From NCBI RefSeq assembly GCF_000715075.1, contig NC_134080.1, positions 71,207,291 to 71,271,290 of the forward strand: a stretch of 64,000 bases of DNA. The letters are read 5' to 3'. The notes beneath the pieces were generated by a model. That model did not search any database, had not been told where the DNA came from, and saw only the letters and a program-made list of their open reading frames with translations. Made by a program: the position numbers and the translations under genes. Shown one piece after another: positions 33,962-45,900 of this stretch. This DNA comes from Nicotiana tabacum. Taxonomy: Eukaryota; Streptophyta; Magnoliopsida; Solanales; Solanaceae. Positions within the stretch are counted from its first letter, which is position 1. The number at the start of each line of letters is the position of its first letter.

Positions 33962-36900
33962 TGTGATGACCCAAAATGTCATCTTTAAATTAAATAATCA
34001 TCTCGATGTTTTAAGAACTTGAAAAGGCTATCAATAATTTCTCAACTTGCGTGCACAGTCCGTATAATTTTCTGGAAGGTTTTTGTATAAAAATGGATTA
34101 AATTATGAATTAGAGCTTTAAAACACAACTGAGTTGACTTCGGTCAATATTTTGAGCAAACGAACCCGGATCCAAGATTTGACGGTCCCAGGAGGTCCGT
34201 AGGAAAATATGGGACTTGGGCGTATGCCCGGAATCGAATTCCGAGGTCTCAGGCCCGAGAAATGAATTTTTGAGTAAAATTGTTTTCTGAAAATATTTAA
34301 GGAAAATGGAATGAAATTTATTAGAAAGTGATGGTATCGGGCCCGTATTTTGGTTTCGGTGTCCGGTATAGGTCTTATATATGGTTTAAGCACTTTTTGT
34401 AAAGTTTGGTTGAAAACGGACGCCGTTTGACGTGTTTCGGACTCAAAATGGAAAATTTGATGTTTTATGAAATTTGAAAAAATTCTTGGATTTTAAAGCT
34501 TATTTCGTGGTATATGATGTTAGTTTGGCGATTTGATTGCACGATTAAGTTTGTAGGATGTTGTTGAGTTAGTGCATGTGTTTGGTTAGGAGCCCCGAGG
34601 GCTCGGGAGTGTTTCGTAGGTGTCTCGGAGTGATTTCGGACTTGGGAAAATAGCAGAAAATTTGCAGAAATAGTACCCCGTGAACAGTACCAATGAACAG
34701 CACGTCTTTTTCTGGGCAGTTAAAGGACGAACAACACGTCTTGTTTTCATTTTTTTTGAGTTTCAAACTCGGATTTTGGGCGATTTTGAGGTGTTCTTCA
34801 CGATTTCAACTTAAGTAAGTGTCCTATACTCGAAAGTGTTTATATTACATAAATCCATGGTTATTTTCATCGTTTAATTCAGATTTAAATGGAAGAAATC
34901 AAGATTTTTGCAAAATCTTCCAAAAATGAAATTTTAGATTTGGAGGTCGAGTTGTTATCGAAATTTGATAAAATTTGTATGGGTGAACTCGTGGTTGAAT
35001 GGGTTATCGGATTTTGTAAGTTTCGTCGGAATTCGAGACGTGGGCCCCACGAGCGATTTTGAGTTAAATTTCAGATTTTGTTGGAAAATTAGTATTTTCA
35101 TATGGAATTAATTCGTACGATTTATATTGAGTATATTGAATTATTATGACCAGATTTGAAGCTTCAAACGAATTCGCGAGGCAAAGGCTTGTTGGAATTT
35201 TGAATTGGTTGCAAAGCGAGGTAAGTGTTTGGTTTAACCTTAGCTTGAGGGATTAGGAGTTGTGTCTTAATTGCTACATGTTAGTTGTAGAGTACGACGT
35301 ATAGGCATGGTGACGAGTATCTATACGTTGGTGTCAAGCATGTCCGTGAGTCTTGTATTATAATTGTTACGACTCCGTTGTGGTTTATTGCGCTTCATAT
35401 GTTATTATCACCATTGTTCCCTTTCCAGGATGTTTGTTTGATATTATTGTTGCCTTGCCAGGATATTTGTTTGATATTATTGTTGCCTTGCCAGGATGTT
35501 TGTTTTGATAGTATTGTTCCCTTGCCGGGATGTTGTTGAAATATTATTGTTCCCTTGCCGGAAAGTTGTTATATTGCTCTTGTTCCCTTGCCGGGATTCC
35601 TTGTGATTATTGTTGGCTTATAACTGGGAGCAGGTGGTACGCCTACCACAAGATATATAATGAAATGGGAGCGGGTGGTACGCCTACCACAAGATATATA
35701 ATGAAATGGGAGCGGGTGGTACGCCTACCACAAGATATATAATGAAATGGGAGCGGGTGGTACGCCTACCACAAGATATATAATGAAATGGGAGCGGGTG
35801 GTACGCCTACCACAAGATATATAATGAAATGGGAGCGGGTGGTACGCCTACCACAAGATATAATGAAATGGGAGCGGGTGGTACGCCTACCACAAGACAT
35901 AATGAAATGGGAGAGGGTGGTACACCTACCACGAGATACATGAAATGGGAGCGGGTGGCACGCCTGCCACGAGATACATGAAATGGGATCGGGTTGCACG
36001 CTTGCAACAAGATTTGAAAAGGAAGTGAAATATTCTTTTGTTTCCCTTATTCTTGTTAGTGATTGGATTTTGATTCCTTTATAATTCTCTTGATATTCTA
36101 TTTTTACTTCTTCTTTTTTTTATATATATTCAATACTCCAAATTTCAACAATTGTTACATTTTTTTTAACTCAATTGATGTCTCAACTAAATTTTCCTTA
36201 AACCGTTTGAGGTTGTACTTTACAAAAAAAAAGGAATTTCTACTATATTTTGATTTATTAATTTCTCGTATTAAAGGTGAAGAATTCATTTGATATTGTA
36301 CTTTAATTGAAAAGGGTATCTTCTTTATCAAATGATTTCTAAAAATAACTTCATATTTTCTTGTTGATTTCCTAATTGGGTTGGAAGTTGTACTCTACTT
36401 TATGTTAAGTGAATGAGGCATCACAAGGTGACATTTACTCGAAAGAATTATATTCGAAAGATGCTTATTTGAAAGATATTTTATTTAAAGGAAATATATT
36501 CAATATATATTCATTGAAAAGCATATTATCTTGGAGATTATTACTTGAATGATTTATAGGCAAAAGATTTATATTTGAAGGACTTGATGAATTGATTGCA
36601 CTTGTATCTATTATTTGTTGAGAAACATTTATGGTGTTCTTGTGGCATGCTATTTACATCACTGGTTGGTCATTGTTGCCATCATTGTTATCTGCTTCCT
36701 ATTATTTTTGTACGCTATATTGCACAGGTTTATTTGGTAGTCTGGTCCTAGCCTCGTTACTACTTCGCCGAGGTTAGGCTAGGCACTTACCAGCGCATGG
36801 GGTCGGTTGTGCTGATACTACACTCTGCACTCTTTTGTGCAGATCCCAGTGTTGTAGACTTCGGACTGCAGTGAGATTGTTGTTTGCTTGTTCATCAGGC

Positions 36901-37278
36901 GATCCGAGGTAGTCCTGCAAGCGTCCGCAGGCCTTGGCGCATCTCCTTCTATCTACTATTCCTGTTTCTTTCATGTATTTCCAGAGACAGTATTATATTT
37001 ATTTCTTTCAGACATTTATTTGTAGTACTCCTAGACAGTCTGTGAAGTTGTGACACCAGTCTTGGGTAGATTTGTTATGGTTTGGTATTAGCAGTATTAT
37101 TAAATCTCTACAATGCAGTCTTCCGCTTATTCAATTTTGTTGTTATCTAATTGTTGGCTCTTAATCGTTATCGGATTAAAAATGGAAATAAGGTAGATAG
37201 TTCAGTTGGTTGGCTTGCGTAGCTTTCACTAGTAGGCGCCATCACGACTCCCGAGGGTGGGAAATTCGGGTCGTGACA
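33962..37278 (+). mobile_element. Element 4, 5' LTR (3317 bp)
   Basis: From TGTGATGACCC to GGGTCGTGACA, preceded by the target duplication ggatc (33957-33961) and followed by a tRNA-Met primer site. It matches 38878-42228. Sampled stretches differ at roughly 2-7 percent, so the insertion is not very recent. Contains the 41-bp minisatellite (35624-36012), GCCGGGA repeats (35420-35600) and the CTGCAC/GTGCAG hairpin (36825-36842). Confidence 0.93.
35624..36012. repeat. 39-41 bp minisatellite, ten copies, element 4 5' LTR
   Basis: Unit GGGAGCGG then GTGGTA-CGCC-TACCAC then AAGATATATAATGAAAT. The last units change arms in step: GTGGCA/TGCCAC and GTTGCA/TGCAAC. Confidence 0.95.
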
Positions 37279-37479
37279 AGTTGGTATCAGAGCTCTAGGT
37301 TACATAGGTGTCACAATTCACAGACAAACTTAGTAGATTCTGAGGGATCGGTACGGAGACGTCTGTATTTATCCCCTAGAGGCTACAGAGTTAGGAAAAG
37401 TTTCACTCCCATTCTTCTCTGTCGTGCAATTTTGTTCTCTCATTGCTAAATTGAAACCTCTACTCTTGTCCTTTCACAA
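37279..37479 (+). other. Element 4 primer site and leader
   Basis: AGTTGGTATCAGAGCTC follows the LTR directly and is complementary to initiator tRNA-Met. The leader has GGTACGGAGACGTCTGTA (about 37350-37367), with the palindrome AGACGTCT shared with element 3. Confidence 0.88.
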
Positions 37480-38877
37480 ATGGCGAGGTCACGTGCTGCT
37501 TTTTCAGCCAAACAATGTCACAGACCGGTGATAGATCAATTACGTCTTCGGAGACTTTGCGGAGGCTGGATAGGTCTCACAAAGCTCTTCGCTACCACTT
37601 TCAACAGTGCATCTTTTGAGGACCCGCACGATTTTCTTAACCGCTACTATGAAGTATTGCAGAACGTGAAGATAGTCGAAAGCAATGGGGTTGATTTTGC
37701 TGTGTTGGAGATGACAAGTAGAGGTAGTGGAAAGATAATGTATTTACTAGACCAGTTGTGGTTCCGACGGAAGATGTAGACGTATCAAAAGATCACCTAA
37801 TGAATCATGTTGGGGTTCAACGTACCTTGATGCCTGGTTGATTTATTTGAGTTGTGAAGGTCAAATATTGTGGATTATCGGATGTTGTGACATATGGCTT
37901 CGTGCCAAGTGAGGGGAGTCCACTATCTACGATCAAATTGCAGGGCCGTGTGTTATACCGATTTTGGCCCGAGATGTATTTATGTGGTATTGAAAGGTTT
38001 TCCAAAACTTGTATATGATCAAGAGCTGAGATTTGAATGGGATGATGATGAGACTTGAGATATTCTCGCGTCCTTAATAATTTTACATTTCAGTATCAAC
38101 GGGGTCATGAAAACATATTCAGTATACTCGTAGTACTTAAGTTAATCACAACACTTGCGTGGGGCAGTCATCTTTTAATGTACCAGTAGCATGAAATTTC
38201 TTGCAATGGTTATTTAAGTTATCCGGTACAGACCTAGTATGAGCAGCCGAACTGCGGATGGGTTGTTATGGTCATACATATGGTGCGTTTTATGTCAAGA
38301 TATCATTGTGATAATGTTGTGCTTGTAATGCGGAGATTAGTGTTATTGATATATACTTTGTGTTGCGTTGTTGGGTTATGGACATGTTGTTAGGAGTTGT
38401 TTTGGTGTTACTCTGACAGGTGGATAGGCCCAATTACAGGGGAGACTCTGCCGGAAATTCTGAAAAATTTGGGATATTGAGATGTGCAAAGAAAGAGATA
38501 AGTTACATTATGTGTTTGAAGACGGACTCTACTTCTCATTTAAGGACGAATGACCCTAAGTGGGGGAGAATGTAATACCTCGTATTTGATGGGTGCGTAG
38601 GCACGAGTTGCTATAGCCAATCGGGACTAATATCGTGTGTTGACGTAAAAATCGGACCTTTCTAGAAATGATTGGAGTGTAAGAAATTTGGTCTTGAAGT
38701 TAACGAATATGGATAAAGGAAATGATCTCAATTGAAATGGTGTTGTCGGACTTATGTCGAATGCGATAATGTGGGATCAACCGCGAATAATTGTGTAAAA
38801 GTAAAATCATCAATTTGGTAACTTGAGAATAATTCTTAATACGTTCGAGGACGAACGTTTGTTTTAGAGATGGAGAA
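37480..38877 (+). pseudogene. Element 4 interior: gag remnant only
   Basis: An ATG at 37480 opens about 99 codons. LTKLFATTFNSASFEDPHDF and VKIVESNGVDFAV align with the gag core of element 2, then similarity stops. No zinc knuckle, protease, RT or integrase is seen in the remaining 1.1 kb. A GTGGGGGAGAATG polypurine tract (about 38560-38573) is followed by TAATACCTCG as if another LTR began. The element's own hairpin (38841-38858) and tract GATGGAGAA then precede its 3' LTR. This is a non-autonomous, apparently chimeric derivative that would need proteins from a related full element. Confidence 0.8.
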
Positions 38878-39589
38878 TGTGATGACCCAAAATGTCATAT
38901 TTAAATTAAATAATCATCTCGGTGTTTTAAGAACTTGAAAAGAGCTATCAATAATTTCTCAACTTGCGTGCGCAGTCCGTATAATTTTCTGGAAGGTTTT
39001 TGTATGAAAATGGATTAAATTATGAATTAGAGCTTTAAAACTCAACTGAGCTGACTTCGGTCAATATTTTGAGAAAATGAACCCGAATACAAGATTTGAC
39101 GGTCACAGGAGGTCCGTAGGAAAATATGGGACTTGGGCGTATGCCCAGAATCGAATTCCGAGGTCTCAGGCCCGAGAAATGAATTTTTGAGTAAAATTGT
39201 TTTCTGAAAATATTTAAGGAAAATGGAAATGAAATTTGATTAGAAAGTGATGGTATCGGGACCGTATTTTGGTTTCGGTGTCCGGTATAGGTCTTATATA
39301 TGGTTTAAGCACTTTCTGTAAAGTTTGGTTGAAAATGGACGCCGTTTGACGTGTTTCGGACTCAAAATGGAAAATTTGATGTTTTATGAAATTTGAAAAA
39401 ATTCTTGGATTTTAAAGCTTAATTCGTGGTATATGACGTTAGTTTGGCGATTTGATTGCATGGTTAAGTTTGTAGGATGTTGTTGAGTTAGTGCATGTGT
39501 TTGGTTAGGAGCCCCGGGGGCTCGGGAGTGTTTCGTAGGTGTCTCAAAGTGATTTCGGACTTGGGAAAATAGCAGAAAATTTGCAGAAA

Positions 39590-39690
39590 TAGTACCCCGT
39601 GAACAGTATCAATGAACAGTACCCGGTGTACAGTACCCCGTGAACAATATTCCGTGAACAGTACCTTGTGAACAGTACAAACGCATGAAT
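39590..39690. repeat. Short GTGAACAGTACC-type repeat array
   Basis: Five or six imperfect copies of a 12-18 bp unit. The 5' LTR retains only about two, so the arrays changed length after or during the last replication. Confidence 0.75.
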
Positions 39691-40619
39691 AGTGCCCCTG
39701 AAAATTCTGGGCAGTTAAAGGACGAACAACACGTCTTTTTTTCATTTTTTTTGAGTTCCAAACTCGGATTTTGGGCAATTTTGAGGTGTTCTTCACGATT
39801 TCAACTTAAGTAAGTGTCCTATACTCGAAAGTGTTTATATTACATAAATCCATGGTTATTTTCATCGTTTAATTCGGATTTAAATGGAAGAAATCAAGAT
39901 TTTTGCAAAATCTTCCAAAAATGAAAATTTTAGATTTGGAGGTCGAGTTGTTATCGGAATTTGATAAAATTTGTATGGGTGAACTCGTGGTTGAATGGGT
40001 TATCGGATTTTGTAAGTTTCGTCGAAATTCGAGACGTGGGCCCCACGAGCGATTTTGAGTTAAATTTCGGATTTTGTTGGAAAATTAGTATTTTCATATG
40101 GAATTAATTCGTACGATTTATATTGAGTATATTGAATTATTATGACCAGATTTGAAGCTTCGAACGAATTCGCGAGGCAAAGGCTTGTTGGAATTTTGAA
40201 TTGGTTGCAAAGCGAGGTAAGTGTTTGGTCTAACCTTAGCTTGAGGGATTAGGAGTTGTGTCTTAATTGCTACATGTTAGTTGTAGAGTACGACGTATAG
40301 GCATGGTGACGAGTATCTATACGTTGGTGTCAAGCATGTCCGTGAGTCTTGTGTTATAATTGTTATGACTCCGTTGTGGTTTATTGCGCTTCATATGTTA
40401 TTATCACCATTGTTCCCTTGCAAGGATGTTTGTTTGATATTATTGTTGTCTTGCCAGGATGTTTGTTTGATATTATTGTTGCCTTTCCAGGATGTTTGTT
40501 TTGATAGTATTGTTCCTTTGCCGGGATGTTGTTGAAATATTATTGTTCCCTTGCCGGAAAGTTGTTATATTGCTCTTGTTCCCTTGCCGGGATTCCTTGT
40601 GATTATTGTTGGCTTGTAA

Positions 40620-40970
40620 CTGGGAGCGGGTGGTACGCCTACCACAAGATATATAATGAAATGGGAGCGGGTGGTACGCCTACCACAAGATATATAATGA
40701 AATGGGAGCGGGTGGTACGCCTACCACAAGATATATAATGAAATGGGAGCGGGTGGTACGCCTACCACAAGATATAATGAAATGGGAGCGGGTGGTACGC
40801 CTACCACAAGATATAATAAAATGGGAGCGGGTGGTACGCCTACCACAAGATATAATGAAATGGGAGCGGGTGGTACGCCTACCACGAGATACATGAAATG
40901 GGAGCGGGTGGCACGCCTGCCACGAGATACATGAAATGGGATCGGGTTGCATGCCTGCAACAATATTTGA
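40620..40970. repeat. 39-41 bp minisatellite, nine copies, element 4 3' LTR
   Basis: Same unit as at 35624-36012, with arms GTGGTA/TACCAC, then GTGGCA/TGCCAC, then GTTGCA/TGCAAC at the distal end. Confidence 0.95.
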
Positions 40971-42233
40971 AAAGAAAGTGAAATATGCTTTTGTTTCCCT
41001 TATTCTTGTTAGTGATTGGATTTTGATTCCTTTATAATTCTCTTGATATTCTATTTTTACTTTTTTTATATATATGTTCAATACTCCAAATTTCAACAAT
41101 TGTTACATTTTTTTTAACTCAATTGATTTCTCAACTAAATTTTCCTTAAACCATTTGAGGTTGTACTTTACAAAAAAAAAAAGGAATTTCTACTATGTTT
41201 TGATTTATTGATTTCTCGTATTAAAGGTGAAGGAGTCATTCGATATTGTACTTTAATTGAAAAGGGTATCTTCTTTTTCAAATGATTTCTAAAAATAACT
41301 TCATATTTTCTTGTTGATTTCATAATTGGGTTGGAAGTTGTACTCTACTTTATGTTAAGTGAATGAGGCGTCACAAGGTGACATTTACTCGAAAGAATTA
41401 TATTCGAAAGATGCTTATTTGAAAGATATTTTATTTAAAGGAAATATATTCGATATATATTCATTGAAAAGCATATTATCTTGGAGATTATTACTTGAAG
41501 GATTTATAGGCGAAAGATTTATATTTGAAGGACTTGATGAATTGATTGCACTTGTATCTATTATTTGTTGAGAAACATTTATGGTGTTCTTGTGGCCTGC
41601 TATTTACATCACTGGTTGGTCATTGTTGCCATCATTGTTATCTGCTTCCTATTATTTTTGTACGCTATATTGCACAGGTTTATTTGGTAGTCTGGTCCTA
41701 GCCTCGTCACTACTTCGCCGAGGTTAGGCTAGGCACTTACCAGCACATGGGGTCGGTTGTGCTGATACTACACTCTGCACACTTTTGTGCAGATCCCAGT
41801 GTTGTAGACTTCGGACTGCAGTGAGATTGTTGTTTTCTTGTTCATCAGGCGATCCGAGATAGTCCTGCAGGCGTCCGCAGGCCTTGGCGCGTCTCCTTCT
41901 ATCTACTATTCCTGTTTCTTTCATGTATTTCCAGAGACGGTATTGTATTTATATCTTTCAGACCTTTATTTGTAGTACTCCTAGACAGTCGGTGAAGTTG
42001 TGACACCAGTCTTGGGTAGATTTGTTATGGTTTGGTATTAGCAGTATTATTAAATCTCTACAATGTAGTCTTCCGCTTATTCAATTCTATTGTTATCTAA
42101 TTGTTGGCTCTTAACCGTTATCGGATTAAAAATGGAAATAAGGTATATAGTTCAGTTGGTTGGCTTGTGTAGCTTTCACTAGTAGGCGCCATCACGACTC
42201 CCGAGGGTGGGAAATTCAGGTCGTGACAGGATC

Positions 42234-42916
42234 ATTACATTCTTATGCTTAAAACGCCAAAATCTTCCAAAAAACAAATCTTCCAAAACTTATTCGAGCC
42301 TCATGGGACCCCGACCAAACATGCCAACATACCCCATAACATCATTCAAACTTGTTCCAACCTTCGGAACGCTGAAAACAACATCAAAACATCGAATCGC
42401 CCTTGGATTCAAGCCGAAGAATTCCAAAACTTCCGAATTCTGAATTCGATCAAAAAGTCTATCAAACCTCGTCCGAATGACCTAAACTTTTGCACATATA
42501 TCACAAATGACACAATGGATCTACTCCAATTTCCGAAATTCCATTTCGACCCCGATATCAAAATTTCCACTACCGATCGGAAAACGCCAAATTTCCAATT
42601 TTGCCAATTCGAGCCTAAATCTACCACGGACCTCCAAAATACATTCCGGACGCGCTCCCAAGTCCAAAATCACCTAACGGAGCTAACCAAATCATAAAAA
42701 TCTAAATCCGATATCGAATACTAAAAAGTCAAAACTTGGTCAAACCTTTCAAACTTAAGGCTTCAAACTGAGAATTGTTCTTCCAAATCTATTCTGATTA
42801 TCCTGAAAACCAAAACTGACGATTTACATAGTCATAATACATCACATGTGGATTGTCATGCCCGAAAACTGGCGAGTGAAGTACGAAAGCTCAAAACGAC
42901 CGGTCGGGTCGTTACA
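42234..42916 (-). mobile_element. Element 3, 3' LTR, remaining part
   Basis: Continues the LTR left at 33961 and matches 49196-49872. It ends with GGGTCGTTACA at 42916, next to the purine tract of the element. Confidence 0.92.
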
Positions 42917-42932
42917 TCCTCCCCCACTTAAA
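42917..42932 (-). other. Polypurine tract of element 3
   Basis: Minus strand TTTAAGTGGGGGAGGA directly abuts the LTR. The word AAGTGGGGGAGAATG is typical for Tekay/Del-like elements and recurs inside element 4. Confidence 0.85.
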
Positions 42933-45900
42933 CATATATTCGTCCTTGAACGTGCCCAAGGTTGTTCCGAAAACCATCAAATCGATGTGTAACCTTACCA
43001 TGCACATACTCGGGGATGATCCCACGTCACCCTATCCCATATAGGTTCGATAACACAACATAACTAAAATTTCACAATTCACCTTAGCCCATAACCTTAG
43101 AACCAATTTTCCACTTCCGAAACTATCTATATGATCAGAATCTCACATCTATACACTGAATAAGTCCAAACAAGTTGTATCAAACCATATCTGTAATCGT
43201 AGATGCAATTACATGATATACCCCATAACTCAGACACTCGTAGCGATAACTTCTAATCACGACAGCTGTACACAACAATCAAATACCGATAATAAACCTC
43301 TTACCAATTAAAGTCTCATTCAAACACTTTCCTATACTGCCAATAATGAAAGAAACACGTAGAATCATAATCATTCTTCATATCAACCATTCATGCAACT
43401 CCCTATCCTTTGGCAAGGACCATAGTAAATTTCTAAGCCGAATCCCGATATTATCCTTCCAACATGCTAAAATCGAATCCGATAGTATTCATTCTAGATC
43501 CCAATGTCCTCATCTCATCCAAAACGACTGCTCAAATGACATGACACATTAATGCAATCTAAAGCCACAACCCGCGCACCAATAAGCAACAGTCCAAATG
43601 TACTCAAATCATAGAAAAATAACTCAAATGAGAGAGTTGTACCGCAAGCTCACTAGTACCACCACCACACAATGCTGAGAACCCATCACACATCATAGAA
43701 CCAGAACACACAAATTTAACCCGAAGGCATACCTCCACATAACTTTGCTGCAATGCGCGACCCTATCCAAACACTGGTCCACATGAAACATCTCGAGTCG
43801 CTATGCTCAAAATCAAAAACCACGCGCAATTTGATGTCTAGTACCAAAAGCAAATCATCATAACCACGGTAAGGCAAATGACATAACATCACACAAACTT
43901 GAAAGGACACAACCGATATGTCGTTCACCGAGCAATACCCAATACTCTTCCCGCTCGAATTCTACTGAGAGACCCTATTAAAACCGCACCACATGTGCCT
44001 ATAACCGACAAATCCTAATGCCTCGCAACACGAAAAGGTAACTCATAGATCTCCCCGAACACGAATAAGTTCAATGATAATCGAATGGCACATCCCTCAA
44101 CAATATCAACTCGGAGTCAACATACCCGACTCGATGCAGAACACCTATCCATATTGGGCCTACCAATGAACCCCAAATCAACTCTAGTCACCCACAATAG
44201 ATGAATAACTTTCCGAAAGTTCACAATGACTGAACCATGGCATGTACAACATTTGACTGGCTTTGCCCACATCTTTACAGTCCATAACCACAAAATAACC
44301 TGTTTATGAGAATTGCCAGCCTCCAAGTCCATAAAGCACACGAATCACCATATCTTCACCCAACTCCACCACCCGAATATCTAACACACCTCTAATACTC
44401 GATCATTCCACGAGGGTACTCCAAAAACTCTCTTGTGCCACCAAGCAAACTTCGAATATCAGCAGTCGATCTAACAAGATAGTGCCGCAATACCAATGAA
44501 GTATCCACAACTCAAACATATCGCCCTTTCTGAAATGTGCACCCTCATCAAGCCACACCAATCAGTGATCTTATTTATCTAGTCATCTGGAACCGTCCAT
44601 GTTGTCTAAGAATTTATGACCTTCCTTTCAAAACTGAATCGTGACCTTACACGCGCAAATCTCAACCCTACACAACATACCGCATGTACCATGCCATCCT
44701 ATTATAAACATGAGAACTTCATAGTCCACTCTGAGCTACAAGCAATTACGTACTCAACTAGCCAAGAACTTTTCCATTTGATCCTATCTAAAAGAAAATC
44801 ACTACACATCACATGTTTATCATGCCAGTAGAAAATATACCTCTCTAACTGTGATAGAAACCATCAAGAACTCTTTGAATCCCATTGTCACACAACCCAA
44901 CCGTCTGGACTGAATTCTTTTAACTCAACCAAGCTACGCAAGCCATCAAAACCTAAGAGCATTACCGTTAAACACCTGTAGAAACGCACCGCATCATAAG
45001 CACCCAAGAACCGATCATATCCATTACCTTACCGATCCAACCTACTACCAAGTTGTCCTAATTCTCTGAGTTCCTTTCGAATTACCTTCAAATTGATACG
45101 TTTCCTTGCTAGTACACCACTATCCTTAACCAAAACTTGCCCCACGAACTTTATCATAACACCACACCATCTAAGGTTCATAAGCCATTGAATTCTCCCT
45201 CAAATATCCCCAAAAACACCACATTCAAAATACTTACCCCTGAAGAGACTTCCTACGAATCTAAAACCTCAACCTTCACCTTCCTGATATTGATATGTAG
45301 AATCCATAATGATATAGAAATGCCACAACTCTTGGCATCGTCCCATATAATTCTCATTTCTAGCAATTTACACATCCCGAAGATCCCCGATTAATACATA
45401 TAAACCGTAATGTATTGGAACCATTCTCGAGAGCCATCCATTCTGCTCAAACTTAATTAGACTGACCAAACGGACTGAATGATTTGTGCCCCGTTAGCAC
45501 TCCAACACCCAAGGAAGTAACCTAATCTTCTAAGCCGCCAAGCAATTTTCCCTACTCCATACACATTACATTCCTCACAAAAAACGACTAAATCATCCAA
45601 TGTTCCTCATATACCCATAAAGCATAACACAACCCTTGTCCTAAATTTTCTTTACTCAATTCATCCTTGATTTCAACCTCTGTAAACCATAACTGATTCA
45701 CTAGCATACCCCAAATTGGAACCAGCACATAACCGCACAATCAACTGATCAATAGTAGACTCCCCTACTTGGCTCAAATCCATGGATCAAAACACACAAA
45801 ACTCATAATGCCTATACTCTATTACTGCCATAATACCATAGTGAGACTCAACTAAACCCTTCATAAGCTCGTGCAAAACAAATCATTTAGTACTTCTAAT

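Larger units (their letters stand above)
38878..42228 (+). mobile_element. Element 4, 3' LTR (3351 bp)
   Basis: Ends GGTCGTGACA followed by the duplication ggatc (42229-42233). It has nine minisatellite units (40620-40970) against ten in the 5' LTR. Near 39590-39690 it has extra short repeats (GTGAACAGTACC-like) that are largely missing from the 5' copy at 34676-34720. Confidence 0.93.

Noticed and set aside
42245..42697. 150-codon plus-strand frame at the end of element 3 LTR
   Set aside because: The sister LTR (49200-49620) breaks the frame, and no conserved domain is visible.
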